DNA of 64,000 bases, taken from assembly GCF_048553715.1 (NCBI RefSeq), contig NZ_JBLZNC010000011.1, positions 3,384 through 67,383 on the forward strand. Reading direction: 5' to 3'. The notes under the pieces are model-generated. The model was not told the DNA's origin. It did not search any database and was given only the letters and a program-made list of their open reading frames with translations. Below are positions 51,041-60,863 of the stretch, piece after piece. Positions within the stretch are counted from its first letter, which is position 1; each line of letters begins with the position of its first letter. This DNA comes from Sagittula sp048553715. Its GTDB lineage: Bacteria > Pseudomonadota > Alphaproteobacteria > Rhodobacterales > Rhodobacteraceae. Both the position numbers and the translations under genes were made by a program.

Positions 51041-52224
51041 GCCGCGTCACACGATTTGCCGCCCGCGATCCCGGGCCTGCCGCGCGCATGGCAGGCTTTC
51101 TCGGGCATTTGCGCGAAAACGGGTTGCGGCTGGGAACGCAGGAAACCGAAACAGCGCTGGCCGCGCTGACACATGTACGGGCCACGGACCCCATGGTAGC
51201 GCGCGCGGCCTTGCGGGCCGTATGCACCGGATGCGCCGAAGACGCCGCGCGGTTCGACGATCTGTTCACCGCCTACTGGATGGACATGGGACGGGTGCGC
51301 GCCAAGGTCGTGCCCGCGCAAACCGCCCCCAAGGCCGATGATCCGGTGCATTCGTCCCGTGATGGCAAGGGCGAGGATCTGGGCAGCGCAGGACAGGCCA
51401 GCGCCCCGGATGCAGGCGGCGACGGCGCTGCGGATCAAGACGGCGAAGGCAAGCTGATGGCAACGGACATGCGTGCCCTGTCGCGGCGGGATCTGCGCGA
51501 TCTGGTCCGCCCCGAAGACATTGCCGAGGCAGAGGCCGTCGCCCGCAAAATAGGTCTGGCCCTGCGGGACTGCAGGTCGCGCCGTCGCGTGGCCGCGCGC
51601 AAAGGCGACCGGCTGCATTTCCGCAAGACCATCCGTCGCAGCCTTTCCACGGGGGGCGAGCCCTTGCGCCTGTACCGGCGCAAGCGCCCCGATCGCAGCC
51701 GCAAGATCGTGGCCCTGTGCGATGTTTCGGGGTCGATGGGGGTCTATGCGCAGGTGTTTCTGGCCTTTCTGGCGGGGTTGATGGGCGGCGATGACTGCGC
51801 GGACGCCTACCTGTTTCACACCCGTCTGGTGCGGATCACAGATGCGCTTCGAGACCGTGACGCCATGCGCGCGATTGGCCGCATGTCATTGATGGCGGAC
51901 GGCTTTGGCGGCGGCTCGCGCATCGGTGCCAGTCTGGCCCGGTTCAGCGAGACCTACGCGCGGCGGTTTGTCGACGGGCGCAGCGTCGTTTTGATCCTGT
52001 CGGACGGCTATGACACCGATCCCCCCGACCAGCTGCGCGACGCCTTGGCGAAACTGCGCAAACGGGGTTGCCGGATCATATGGCTGAACCCGTTGAAAGG
52101 CTGGGCCGATTACCAGCCGATCGCCAGCGGCATGGCGGCTGCGCTGCCGCATCTCGATCTGTTTGAACCCGCCAACACGCTGGCCGATCTGGCGGCCCTT
52201 GAACCGGAGCTGACACGCCTGTGA
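51037..52224 (+). CDS. coxE: VWA-domain protein CoxE
   Basis: A 395-aa protein with a C-terminal von Willebrand A domain; the metal site DVSGSMG lies at about residue 230, followed by LSDGYDTDPPDQL. The N-terminal part is helical, with an acidic/Gly-rich linker near residues 105-140. CoxE works with CoxD in inserting copper and sulfur into the CoxL centre. It starts inside the last codon of coxD (ATGA) and ends overlapping coxF (GTGA). Confidence 0.92.
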   Translation: MSRVTRFAARDPGPAARMAGFLGHLRENGLRLGTQETETALAALTHVRATDPMVARAALRAVCTGCAEDAARFDDLFTAYWMDMGRVRAKVVPAQTAPKADDPVHSSRDGKGEDLGSAGQASAPDAGGDGAADQDGEGKLMATDMRALSRRDLRDLVRPEDIAEAEAVARKIGLALRDCRSRRRVAARKGDRLHFRKTIRRSLSTGGEPLRLYRRKRPDRSRKIVALCDVSGSMGVYAQVFLAFLAGLMGGDDCADAYLFHTRLVRITDALRDRDAMRAIGRMSLMADGFGGGSRIGASLARFSETYARRFVDGRSVVLILSDGYDTDPPDQLRDALAKLRKRGCRIIWLNPLKGWADYQPIASGMAAALPHLDLFEPANTLADLAALEPELTRL

Positions 52225-53009
52225 CCTACGTCGATATCCTGAACACAGACATGCGCGCGCTGGCCGATGATCTGCGCGCCCGCGAGGAGGCCTTTGCCAT
52301 TGCGACCATCGTGCGCACGGCAGGCACGACCTCGGCCAAGCCGGGAGCAAAGGCGATCCTGAATGCCCAAGGCGATATCCTCAGCGGTTTTCTGGGCGGC
52401 GGCTGCGCGCGGGGGGCCGTTCGGCGCGCAGCATTGCAAAGCTTTGACAGCGGAGCGCCCTGCCTGATCTCTGTCACCCCCGAGGAGCGCCTGACCGAAA
52501 ACGGGTTGACGCCCGGCGCGGAACGCGACGGGGTGACCTATGCCCGCAACGGCTGTCCGTCGCGCGGCACCATCGACATCTTTATCGAACCGATCCTGCA
52601 AATGCCCGAACTGGCGGTGGTGGGGGCCTCTCCCGTGGCCAAGGCATTGGCCGAGCTCGCACCGCGTTTCCAGTGGTCGGTGGTCGATGCCCCCGGCCCG
52701 GCCGGTCAAAGCCGCCGATTGCGCGCCGTGGTCATCGCGACCCAAGGCCAAGGCGATCTGCCCGCGCTCAAGGATGCGCTGACCTCAAGCGCCGAGAGTG
52801 TCTCCTTTGTCGGCAGTCAAAAGAAATATGCGGCCCTGTCGGAAAAGCTGATCGCTGATGGCATCGCGGCGGATCGCGTGGCTTCGGTGTCGGCGCCTGC
52901 GGGGCTCGATATCGGGGCGGTCACGCCCGAGGAGATCGCCCTGTCGATCCTTGCCGAACTAATCCAGATCCGCCGCCGCCAGACCAGAGGCCCCCATGAC
53001 CCAGAGTGA
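52221..53009 (+). CDS. coxF: XdhC-type maturation factor CoxF
   Basis: A 262-aa XdhC/CoxI-family protein. The N-terminal part shows VRTAGTTSAKPGAKAI and SGFLGGGCARGAVRR (GGGC motif), and the C-terminal Rossmann part reads MPELAVVGASPVAKALAELA, VSFVGSQKKYAALSEKL and GLDIGAVTPEEIALSILAEL. Such factors bind and modify molybdenum cofactor before insertion. GTG start overlaps coxE. The expected Rossmann dinucleotide stretch is short, giving a smaller protein than xanthine dehydrogenase XdhC. Confidence 0.9.
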   Translation: MTYVDILNTDMRALADDLRAREEAFAIATIVRTAGTTSAKPGAKAILNAQGDILSGFLGGGCARGAVRRAALQSFDSGAPCLISVTPEERLTENGLTPGAERDGVTYARNGCPSRGTIDIFIEPILQMPELAVVGASPVAKALAELAPRFQWSVVDAPGPAGQSRRLRAVVIATQGQGDLPALKDALTSSAESVSFVGSQKKYAALSEKLIADGIAADRVASVSAPAGLDIGAVTPEEIALSILAELIQIRRRQTRGPHDPE

Positions 53010-53142
53010 TCCACAAACGCCCGCCCCCTCTGCCTCCGCAGCCCCAGTCGCACAAGGCTGGTGGGCACGGCTGCGCGAAACATGGACCCCTTCGGCCAAA
53101 CAGGCCGACATCCTCGCCCAGATCAAATTTCCCTGTTGCTGA
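52996..53142 (+). CDS. 48-aa ORF between coxF and coxG
   Basis: A short frame starting inside the end of coxF (14-base overlap) and encoding MTQSDPQTPAPSASAAPVAQ, then GWWARLRETWTPSAKQ and a tail ending KFPCC. The start follows GACCAGAGGCCCCC, a weak ribosome site. It fills the gap between coxF and coxG almost exactly (15 bases to coxG). The Pro/Ala-rich start, Trp-rich middle and C-terminal Cys-Cys suggest a real small protein, perhaps a membrane or metal-binding accessory. I do not recognise it. Confidence 0.5.
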   Translation: MTQSDPQTPAPSASAAPVAQGWWARLRETWTPSAKQADILAQIKFPCC

Positions 53143-53157
53143 CAAAAGGACCCTTTC

Positions 53158-53610
53158 ATGGAACTCAAGGACGAAATCCGCATCAATGCCTCCAAGGACG
53201 TGGTCTGCGCGTCGCTGCAAGAACCCGAGGTGCTGCGCCGCTGTATTCCCGGCTGTGAGGAGCTGACACAGACCGCCGAGAACACATTCGAGGCGACCAT
53301 CCTGCTCAAGGTCGGCCCGGTCAAAGCACGCTTTAGCGGCGTTGTGGAACTGGACACCTCGCAGGCACCGGATGCCTTGTCGCTGAGTGGTCAGGGCAAT
53401 GGTGGGGCGGCAGGCCATGCCAAGGGCGGTGCCGATGTCACCCTGACCGAGGCGGAGGGCGAGACCATTCTGTCCTATGACGCCAAGGCCGAGATCGGCG
53501 GAAAGCTGGCGCAACTGGGCAGCCGTCTGATCCAGAGCACGGCCAAGAAACTGGCAGGCAAGTTCTTCAAGTCCTTCGCCGAAGTCGTCGAAGAGGACCG
53601 CGTGGCCTAA
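53158..53610 (+). CDS. coxG: CoxG, SRPBCC-family membrane anchor of CO dehydrogenase
   Basis: A 150-aa protein of the CoxG (START/SRPBCC) family: MELKDEIRINASKDVVCASL, LRRCIPGCEELTQTAE, and the signature TILSYDAKAEIGGKLAQLGS with LAGKFFKSF near the end. In O. carboxidovorans CoxG recruits the enzyme to the cytoplasmic membrane. It is shorter than the 200-aa model protein, lacking a C-terminal extension. Last gene of the run, followed by a strong hairpin. Confidence 0.93.
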   Translation: MELKDEIRINASKDVVCASLQEPEVLRRCIPGCEELTQTAENTFEATILLKVGPVKARFSGVVELDTSQAPDALSLSGQGNGGAAGHAKGGADVTLTEAEGETILSYDAKAEIGGKLAQLGSRLIQSTAKKLAGKFFKSFAEVVEEDRVA

Positions 53611-53633
53611 CGCCCCAGTCGCAAAGACCCAAG

Positions 53634-53670
53634 CTGCACCGCGATACATCTCGCCTGTATCGCGGTGCAG
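53634..53670 (+). terminator. End hairpin of the cox operon
   Basis: Perfect 15-bp stem CTGCACCGCGATACA/TGTATCGCGGTGCAG with a 7-base loop, 24 bases after coxG. No T tract follows, so 3' end protection or Rho-assisted termination is possible. Sequence from here to 53837 shows no other gene. Confidence 0.7.
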
Positions 53671-53837
53671 TCGCTTGTCCAATGTCTTGGTGGCCTCAGC
53701 TTGCGCTCAGGTAGTCCACGCCTTGCATCGCTCTAAATCTCCTAAAATGCGGGACCGTGATCTGCATACTGTCTGCATGGCGCGGTGGTAGGCGGCGGTT
53801 GTCCCGATCCGGGACCGCTGCCAAAGGAGAGCACCAC

Positions 53838-54995
53838 ATGAGCTTTACAGAAACAAAACGCCCCGCTTTGCGCGCGCTGATGCTGTCGGCGGTCGGATCG
53901 ATCTGCGCCTCGGCGGCCTTTGCCCATGCCGATACGCATTCTATTCAAGACAGCGCTTTGGCCAGCGCGCCCGAGATTGTCGAATGTACATTAGCGAATG
54001 GCGAGACCTCCGAGTGCGCGAAATATGTGGTAAAACACCTGCCAGATGATCTGGACATCGGCCCGTTTTGTCCCGCCACTCTGGACGACGCAGGCGGCAT
54101 CTGGAACTGGGACGGGGACGCGGCAGGTCTGTACCGGATCGACGGTGATTTCCTGCGCATGCTGGATGCGCAAGGCTACACGTTCTTCAATGACGCGGGC
54201 GAGGTCTACTCCTTTGATATCCGCACGGAACAGCCCACCGAGCCGAACGAATGCATTCAAGCAACCGCTGATGACGACGTGGAAATGACCATTCTGATCC
54301 CGGCAGATCCGGTGGTGGCGGATGCCCCGTCTGATCTGGGGACCGTGGCGAAAATAGGGGTCGGGCTGGACGGGGTGCCGATCTTTGCCGATGCGCCCTC
54401 GGTGCTGGAGACCGGCCATATGCCCGCGCTGGACACCTGCGGCGGCCACATCGATCCCGGTGGCTGGTATCACTGGCACGCCACATCGACCGATCTGAAC
54501 GCGATCTATGATGCCGAGGGCGTGGACGCGGAATGTTTGAGCGTGGCGCAGGATCCGACCGCCCAGTTCGGCTATGCCTTTGACGGCTTTGCCATGTTCG
54601 GCACACAGAATTACGACGGCACAACCCCCGATGATCTGGACGCCTGCGGCGGGCACGTGGGCCTGACCGAAGAAGGCGGCACGCCCGTCTATCACTACCA
54701 TGCCCGCGAGAGCTTTCCGAACCTGCCCACCTGCCTGATGGGCGTTGTGGCAGAGGATAATTTCTCGACCACCGCCAACGCCGGTATCGGGTCTGCGCGT
54801 GCGGGTGGTGATGGACCGGGTGCAGGCCGACCGGATTTTGACGCCATCGCCCGGACCTTGGACGTGGATGCGCAGACCTTGCGCGAGGCGCTGGAGGCCG
54901 CAGGCGGGCCGGATGCGGACCTGAACGCTGTGGCCGAGACCTTGGGCGTGTCTGTCGACGACCTGCGCGGTGCACTGCCCGGCCCCCGCCGCTAA
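53838..54995 (+). CDS. YHYH-domain secreted protein
   Basis: A 385-aa protein with a signal peptide (cleaved near ASAAFAHA, about residue 30). The YHYH motif occurs as GGHIDPGGWYHWHATS and GGHVGLTEEGGTPVYHYHA. Other Cys (CGGH, PTCLMG) and an acidic surface suggest metal binding. The last 70 residues hold two similar short repeats (LDVDAQTLREALEAAGG and LGVSVDDLRGALPG). GGAGAG precedes ATG 53838. The periplasmic or extracellular role is unknown. Confidence 0.85.
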   Translation: MSFTETKRPALRALMLSAVGSICASAAFAHADTHSIQDSALASAPEIVECTLANGETSECAKYVVKHLPDDLDIGPFCPATLDDAGGIWNWDGDAAGLYRIDGDFLRMLDAQGYTFFNDAGEVYSFDIRTEQPTEPNECIQATADDDVEMTILIPADPVVADAPSDLGTVAKIGVGLDGVPIFADAPSVLETGHMPALDTCGGHIDPGGWYHWHATSTDLNAIYDAEGVDAECLSVAQDPTAQFGYAFDGFAMFGTQNYDGTTPDDLDACGGHVGLTEEGGTPVYHYHARESFPNLPTCLMGVVAEDNFSTTANAGIGSARAGGDGPGAGRPDFDAIARTLDVDAQTLREALEAAGGPDADLNAVAETLGVSVDDLRGALPGPRR

Positions 54996-55062
54996 GGGCC
55001 GGACAAAATTGGGGCAGGCATGGGTTCCCCCGCGCCTACCCCGGTTGCCTGTTGCGCGGCTC

Positions 55063-58000
55063 TTAGGCCAACAGATCCCCGCCGAGGTTTAGACCAATCA
55101 GCAGCGGATCATGGTCCGACGACCGGTAGGGATCCGCGGCATAAAGATCGTCGACCTGATCGCTGGGCAGGAAATCGGTGTTGTAGTCCAGCACCCCGGC
55201 CTCCAGCGCATTGATGCGCCATTCCGCAGCCCCTGTGACCTGACCGGCCAGCGATCCGCTTGCCAGCGCGTGGTCCAGCGCCCCGAATGTCTGCGCCTGC
55301 GGCGCCAGATCAAGATCCACCGGAAAGCCGAAGGACAGCTCGAATTCATCAGCGCCAAGGAAGCTTTCGACCACGTTTTCGTAGCCCTCGGCTTCCAGCA
55401 GGGTGATCGGGTCTTCTTTGGCGTAGGCGTTCAGATCGCCAATGATCAGCACGTCGCTGTCGCCTGACCCCGTCGGGTCGGTGTCGAGCCATGCGTCGAT
55501 CGCGATGGCAGCCTGTGAACGGGCCTCGTTGTTGTTGCCGGTGCCATCGCCGATGCCTGCGTTGTCGCCGAAGGGGCTGACGGACCCTTTGGATTTCAGA
55601 TGGTTGACCGCGACGGTAAAGACCTCGCCACTGGCAAGTTCCTCAAAGCTCGCGGCCATCGGCACACGGCTGGTGCCCGACCCTTCGAACACGGGGTTGC
55701 CGGGATCGACGCCCAAGCCCGCCAGATCCGCGTCGGTCAGGATCTCTACCGTGGTGCCGGGCGCAAGGCGCACCGCATCCGCGTTGTAGATCATGCCTAC
55801 CATGATGGCATCGCTGCCCACATAATCGACGCCGGGATCGACGTACTGATAGTTCGCCGTCGCATCCGCCGCGTTCAGCGCGTCGACCAAGGCCCCCAGC
55901 GCGAATTGACCGTCGCCATTCTGATCGCCGATCTCGTTCTCAAGCTCTGTCAGTCCGATGACATCGGCCTCCATCGCCTGAATGGCCGCCACCAGCTTGT
56001 CGAGCTGGCGGGCATATTCCGCATCATTGTCCGCGCCCCGGACGCTCAGGCCATTGGGCCCTGCCGACAGTCCCTCATCCCCCAGCGAGGTGAAGAAGTT
56101 CAAGACGTTGAACGAGGCGACTGTCAGCGTGCCACCCACGTCGGGCGCCGCCGTGTCGCGCGGTGCGCTGTCCACAAAGCCCGCGTCCTGCGTCAGGTTC
56201 AGACGATAGATCTCGTCCCCCGACGATCCCGACCCGCGGGAATAGCGCAGAACGCCAGTCAGGCCGGTCGCGGTATCACCTGCGCTCAGCGCGTCTTCGG
56301 CGTCGAATTCGCCAGCGATGCGACCGGGGGTGCCGTCGATCTCGAACGGGATTACTGACGGGTTTTGCACCGACGAGCCGTCATCAATGACCAGCGTGTT
56401 TTTCACCTGCTCTTCGATAAAGGCGGCAAAGCCGTCGACGTCCGGCGTATTCGCCTGCGTGTAGGTTTCCACCAGCCCTTGCGCGCTGAGGCCCATGTCA
56501 CCAAAACGGCCAAGCGTGAACAGATCGCTGACCGTCATCTGCTGCGGCACGGTGACCAGCATGCCTTCGTAGGCTTCGAGATCGGCGATAAATGCGCCAT
56601 CGGAATTGGTGGTGACATTGGCAACAGGGAAGGTGATCACCGCCGCTGTGGGCAGGGCATTCCCGCTGCTGACCACCTCGATCATGCTGACCGACGTCAG
56701 CTGCGTTTCGCCGAAGTATTCCGCCACCGTCGCGGTGACCCGCACGCGGTCACCGGCTTGTACGTTCATCAGCGACAGCGCGCCCTCGTAGACGAACAAC
56801 CCTTCCGAGGTCATCACATTCCCGTCGCTGTCGGCGTCCTCTTCTTGCAGATAGAACCCGTTCAGATCGCCATCCACACCGGCGCTGCCGTCCTGAAAAT
56901 CACCCACGACGATGGCATCCACGGTGACGGTCTGACCTTCAAGGAAGGAGGCGCTGCCGCTGCCCTGAATGGTCGAAATCAAGGTGACTTCAGTTGGTTC
57001 CGGCGGCGGGGTTGTCGCCTCGCCCACGCTGAAATCATCGATCTGCCACAGCGAGCTGCTGCCCCCGCCCGTGCCCGAGGATTCGTAGCGGAATGCAAAA
57101 TGCACAGGCCCCGCGGGCACGCCCGACAGGTCGATGTCACCGGACTGCGTTTCCGCAAAGCTGCCGGTTGAGGCCGTGAAGGGCAGCTCCACCCATGTGG
57201 CCGCCGTGGGATCGCCGCTGCCGCTGTAATCGGTGGAATAGAGGAACGTCACCTCCGGGTCGGCGATGCCTGCGTCGTCAAAGTTCTTGGTGTTGGCAAA
57301 GCTGGCCACCGGTGCGGTTAGGCCAGAGATATCGATTTCCGGCGAGATCAGCCAGTCATCCGCAGCCGCCGTGTCGCCAAAAGCGTTGACCGCCGCAAAG
57401 CCATCGCCGCTGAAGCTGGAATCGTACCACGTGTTTGCCGCATCGCCGTCAACCGACACGGCCTGCCAGTCGGCCTCCGCGAAATCGGTTTCGAAATCAA
57501 AGCTGTAGGGGGCGGTGATTGTATTGCTTGCGACGTTCTCCGCCCCGCGTGTGTCCGCCTCGGGCGCGCGCCAGCCGTCGCCGTCCTTGTCGCGCTGCAG
57601 CGAAAAGCCCACGGGTGTGGTGGAGGGCTCTGACACGCCGATATCGGTCGAGGTCATCCCCGCCGCCGCGCCGTCAACCGCCGTCAAGGTGCCCTCGTAC
57701 GAAAGGAATTCCACGACCGCACCGTTGTTGACCAGAGCGATGCCGTCCGCCCCGCCGTTCTGCAACCCGTTCGCGGGCAGTTCGATCAGGTAGTAATCAA
57801 AGCCACCCGCGCTGCTGGTCGCCGCAGCAGGCAAGCTGAGCGTATTGTACAGACCGCTGTTGTTGCCGTTGTACAGCTCCACAGTGGTGCCGGAGGTGTC
57901 GGTGCCTGCGGCCACACGGATCTCGATAAATTCGCCGACGTCGCCGCCCGCGTTGTCGTAGTGGAATTCATTGATGCGGCCCACAAAGGGCGCGACCACC

Positions 58001-59532
58001 GCGACGTTCTCCGCGCCGCGTGTGTCCGCCTCGGGCGCGCGCCACCCGTCGCCGTCCTCGTCGCGCTGCAGCGAAAAGCCCACGGGTGTGGTGGAGGGCT
58101 CTGACACGCCGATATCGGTCGAGGTCATCCCCGCCGCCGCGCCGTCAACCGCCGTCAAGGTGCCCTCGTACGAAAGGAATTCCACGACCGCACCGTTGTT
58201 GACCAGAGCGATGCCGTCCGCCCCGCCGTTCTGCAACCCGTTCGCGGGCAGTTCGATCAGGTAGTAATCAAAGCCACCCGCGCTGCTGGTCGCCGCAGCA
58301 GGCAAGCTGAGCGTATTGTACAGACCGCTGTTGTTGCCGTTGTACAGCTCCACAGTGGTGCCGGAGGTGTCGGTGCCTGCGGCCACACGGATCTCGATAA
58401 ATTCGCCGACGTCGCCGCCCGCGTTGTCGTAGTGGAATTCATTGATGCGGCCCACAAATTCGTCGACATCGGTCACGGATACCTGAATGTCTTGCGCATC
58501 GCTGTCGCTGCCGTCGCTGACGGTCACCGTCAGATCGTAAAGATTGTCGGCATCCGCATCCAAGGGGCGTTCAAAATCGGGGGCTGCGTCGAAGGTCAGC
58601 GCACCTGTCGCCGCATCGATAGAGAACAGATCAGCGTCTGCCCCCGACAGGCTGTAGGTCAGGGCATCGCCTTCGGCGTCGCTGGCGGTGATTGCAGCCG
58701 TAACCAGCACGCTGTTTTCGGCTACCTCAAAGATCGGGTCGACCGACAGCACCGGCGCGTCATTTGTGCCCGTCACCGTCACAGTGACGGTGGCAGAGAC
58801 TATACTGCCTGCCCCGTCGCTGACCTGATAGGTGAAGCTGTCGGTGGCGGTCTCACCTTCGGCCAAGGCGTCGAACACCGCGCCGGGGACATAGGTCACC
58901 GTTTCGCCGTCAAAGCTCACCGTGGCGCCCGCTGCGCTGGTGGCATCCACGGATACAAGGCTCAGCCGATCCCCGTCAAAGTCGCGGTCATTGGCCAACA
59001 GGGCGTCCGCCGTCAGCATCAGGACTTCATTTTCAGCCGTGGCGGCAAAGTCATCCACGGCAAAGACGGCGTTGTTCCGCCCGTCGGTGAAATAAGTGAA
59101 ATCGTCAAACCGCAGCGCCTCGACCGATTTCAAAACGTCGCGGCCTGTGGGGGATGTCAGGATCGTCGTGTGGCGACCCCGCGCGGCAAAGGAATAATCG
59201 GTGATCGATCCGGAAATCACCGCCGTGTCAAAACCATGCCCGCCGTCGATTTGGTTCTCACCCTCTGCGAGGTGAACGGTATCATCGCCGAAACCGCCGA
59301 AGGCGCGCAGCGATCCGCTGCCGCCAAAGATGGTGTCATCGCCCCAACCGGCAAAGACGATCCCGCTTTGACCCAGACGCACCGTGTCGTCTCCGCCGCG
59401 CGCAAAGACCAGATCAAACCCCATGCCGGTATCGATCTCGTCACCGCGATTGCTACCGAAAACGATATCGTTCAGGCCGAATTTATGCGCGCGAGACTTG
59501 CCGCCCTTTGGCGCGTTCCAGAAAAAACCCAT
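55063..59532 (-). CDS. ExeM/NucH-type extracellular nuclease with repeat domains
   Basis: A 1489-aa multi-domain protein. Order: RTX-like repeats (about 20-110; FARGGDDTVRLG, GGFGDDTVHL), cadherin-like domains (about 165-355), two almost identical lamin-tail domains (359-511 and 516-668), a concanavalin-like jelly-roll domain (about 680-830), an OB-fold-like region, and an endonuclease/exonuclease/phosphatase domain (about 1120 to end: VASFNVLNFF, GLTELENEIGD, VAVNHLKSKGS, IIGDLNAYAKED, RSSDHDPLL). It would cut extracellular DNA. No Sec signal peptide is seen; the RTX start suggests type I secretion. Confidence 0.9.
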   Translation of the reverse strand: MGFFWNAPKGGKSRAHKFGLNDIVFGSNRGDEIDTGMGFDLVFARGGDDTVRLGQSGIVFAGWGDDTIFGGSGSLRAFGGFGDDTVHLAEGENQIDGGHGFDTAVISGSITDYSFAARGRHTTILTSPTGRDVLKSVEALRFDDFTYFTDGRNNAVFAVDDFAATAENEVLMLTADALLANDRDFDGDRLSLVSVDATSAAGATVSFDGETVTYVPGAVFDALAEGETATDSFTYQVSDGAGSIVSATVTVTVTGTNDAPVLSVDPIFEVAENSVLVTAAITASDAEGDALTYSLSGADADLFSIDAATGALTFDAAPDFERPLDADADNLYDLTVTVSDGSDSDAQDIQVSVTDVDEFVGRINEFHYDNAGGDVGEFIEIRVAAGTDTSGTTVELYNGNNSGLYNTLSLPAAATSSAGGFDYYLIELPANGLQNGGADGIALVNNGAVVEFLSYEGTLTAVDGAAAGMTSTDIGVSEPSTTPVGFSLQRDEDGDGWRAPEADTRGAENVAVVAPFVGRINEFHYDNAGGDVGEFIEIRVAAGTDTSGTTVELYNGNNSGLYNTLSLPAAATSSAGGFDYYLIELPANGLQNGGADGIALVNNGAVVEFLSYEGTLTAVDGAAAGMTSTDIGVSEPSTTPVGFSLQRDKDGDGWRAPEADTRGAENVASNTITAPYSFDFETDFAEADWQAVSVDGDAANTWYDSSFSGDGFAAVNAFGDTAAADDWLISPEIDISGLTAPVASFANTKNFDDAGIADPEVTFLYSTDYSGSGDPTAATWVELPFTASTGSFAETQSGDIDLSGVPAGPVHFAFRYESSGTGGGSSSLWQIDDFSVGEATTPPPEPTEVTLISTIQGSGSASFLEGQTVTVDAIVVGDFQDGSAGVDGDLNGFYLQEEDADSDGNVMTSEGLFVYEGALSLMNVQAGDRVRVTATVAEYFGETQLTSVSMIEVVSSGNALPTAAVITFPVANVTTNSDGAFIADLEAYEGMLVTVPQQMTVSDLFTLGRFGDMGLSAQGLVETYTQANTPDVDGFAAFIEEQVKNTLVIDDGSSVQNPSVIPFEIDGTPGRIAGEFDAEDALSAGDTATGLTGVLRYSRGSGSSGDEIYRLNLTQDAGFVDSAPRDTAAPDVGGTLTVASFNVLNFFTSLGDEGLSAGPNGLSVRGADNDAEYARQLDKLVAAIQAMEADVIGLTELENEIGDQNGDGQFALGALVDALNAADATANYQYVDPGVDYVGSDAIMVGMIYNADAVRLAPGTTVEILTDADLAGLGVDPGNPVFEGSGTSRVPMAASFEELASGEVFTVAVNHLKSKGSVSPFGDNAGIGDGTGNNNEARSQAAIAIDAWLDTDPTGSGDSDVLIIGDLNAYAKEDPITLLEAEGYENVVESFLGADEFELSFGFPVDLDLAPQAQTFGALDHALASGSLAGQVTGAAEWRINALEAGVLDYNTDFLPSDQVDDLYAADPYRSSDHDPLLIGLNLGGDLLA
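57530..58458 (-). repeat. 458-bp near-identical direct repeat inside the nuclease gene
   Basis: Copies 57530-57987 and 58001-58458 are 471 bp apart (157 codons) and differ at only three positions that I can find, each altering at most one residue (Lys versus Glu for one). Each codes for one lamin-tail domain (VGRINEFHYDNAGGDVGEFI). The near-identity including third positions indicates recent duplication or gene conversion. Confidence 0.9.
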
Positions 59533-59790
59533 CGAACAATCCCCCTATAGGTGTGGGGGTAGTCTCATACCGTTGTAACACTTTTACGAGAATTTTCTTG
59601 GATCTGCCGTTGGGACAGCTTTTGGCTGCGCCCAGTTTCGCGGCATTCGGGCATATGTCACAGGGGCGGTTTGCCCCGTTCGCGCGGCGTACATTCAGAC
59701 ATTGGCGATGGTGCATCACACGGGCAGCGCTTGCCTATCTGCGGCTGGGCGGCGTATCGTATGACCGAACCATTATAAGGACAGGCAGAC

Positions 59791-60816
59791 GTGACATCAG
59801 ATGACCATCGCCCACTGACCCTGCGTGACGTGTCCGAGGCTTCGGGCGTGTCGGAAATGACGGTCAGCCGCGTGTTGCGCAACCGTGGCGATGTCAGCCA
59901 GTCCACCCGCGAACGCGTGTTGGAAGCGGCAAAAACGCTGGGCTATGTGCCCAACAAGATCGCCGGTGCGCTGGCCTCGCAGCGGGTCAATCTGGTCGCG
60001 GTGATCATTCCGTCCCTGCGCAATATGGTGTTTCCCGAGGTCATGTCCGGCATCTCGCGCGTGCTTGAAGAGACCGAGCTTCAGCCCGTTGTGGGCGTCA
60101 CGGATTACATGCCCGAAAAGGAAGAGCGCGTTCTCTACGAGATGCTGTCATGGCGCCCCTCCGGCGTGATCGTCGCGGGTTTGGAACACACCGACGCCGC
60201 GCAGGCGATGCTGAAGGCCAGCGGCATTCCGGTGGTCGAGATCATGGACACCGACGGCACGCCGATCGACACCGCGGTGGGCATCTCGCACCGGCGCGCG
60301 GGTCGTGAAATGGCCCGCGCGATCCTGAAACAGGGCTATCGGAAAATCGGCTTTATGGGCACGAAAATGCCGCTCGACCACCGCGCGCGCAAGCGGTTCG
60401 AAGGTTTCACCGAGGCGCTCGCCAAAGAAGGTGTGGAGATCGCCGAGCATGAATTCTACTCCGGCGGGTCTGCCCTCGCCAAGGGCCGTGAAATGACCAA
60501 AGCCATGCTGGAGCGTGAGCCGGAACTGGATTTTCTCTATTACTCCAACGACATGATCGCTGCCGGTGGTCTGCTGCATTGTCTGGATGCGGGGATTGAT
60601 GTGCCGGGACGTGTGGGCCTGGCCGGGTTCAACGGTGTAGAGCTGCTGGACGGCCTGCCCCGCAAACTGGCGACGATGGATGCCTGCCGGACGGAAATCG
60701 GCACCCGCGCGGCCGAGATCATCGCCGCCCGCGTCCAAGACCCGTCAGCCATGTCCGACAAGATCGTGGAGCTGACGCCGACCATCACCTATGGCGACAC
60801 GCTGAAACGTCGCTAA
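59791..60816 (+). CDS. LacI-family regulator (GntR-like)
   Basis: A 341-aa LacI regulator: helix-turn-helix TLRDVSEASGVSEMTVSRVL, hinge around 55-65 and a periplasmic-binding-like domain with VAVIIPSLRNMVFPEVMSGI, FLYYSNDMIAAGGLLHCLDA. It resembles gluconate regulators. GTG 59791 follows AAGGACAGGCA. It may control the downstream fatty acid permease, although the family prefers sugars. Confidence 0.88.
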   Translation: MTSDDHRPLTLRDVSEASGVSEMTVSRVLRNRGDVSQSTRERVLEAAKTLGYVPNKIAGALASQRVNLVAVIIPSLRNMVFPEVMSGISRVLEETELQPVVGVTDYMPEKEERVLYEMLSWRPSGVIVAGLEHTDAAQAMLKASGIPVVEIMDTDGTPIDTAVGISHRRAGREMARAILKQGYRKIGFMGTKMPLDHRARKRFEGFTEALAKEGVEIAEHEFYSGGSALAKGREMTKAMLEREPELDFLYYSNDMIAAGGLLHCLDAGIDVPGRVGLAGFNGVELLDGLPRKLATMDACRTEIGTRAAEIIAARVQDPSAMSDKIVELTPTITYGDTLKRR

Positions 60817-60863
60817 TCAGGCCTGTCCGCGCAGGGACAAACACTCCGATCACGATGTGAAAC

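Noticed and set aside
50740..51819. 359-codon minus-strand frame opposite coxD-coxE
   Set aside because: coxD and coxE are overlapping genes with clear motifs; the opposite frame spans both and has none.
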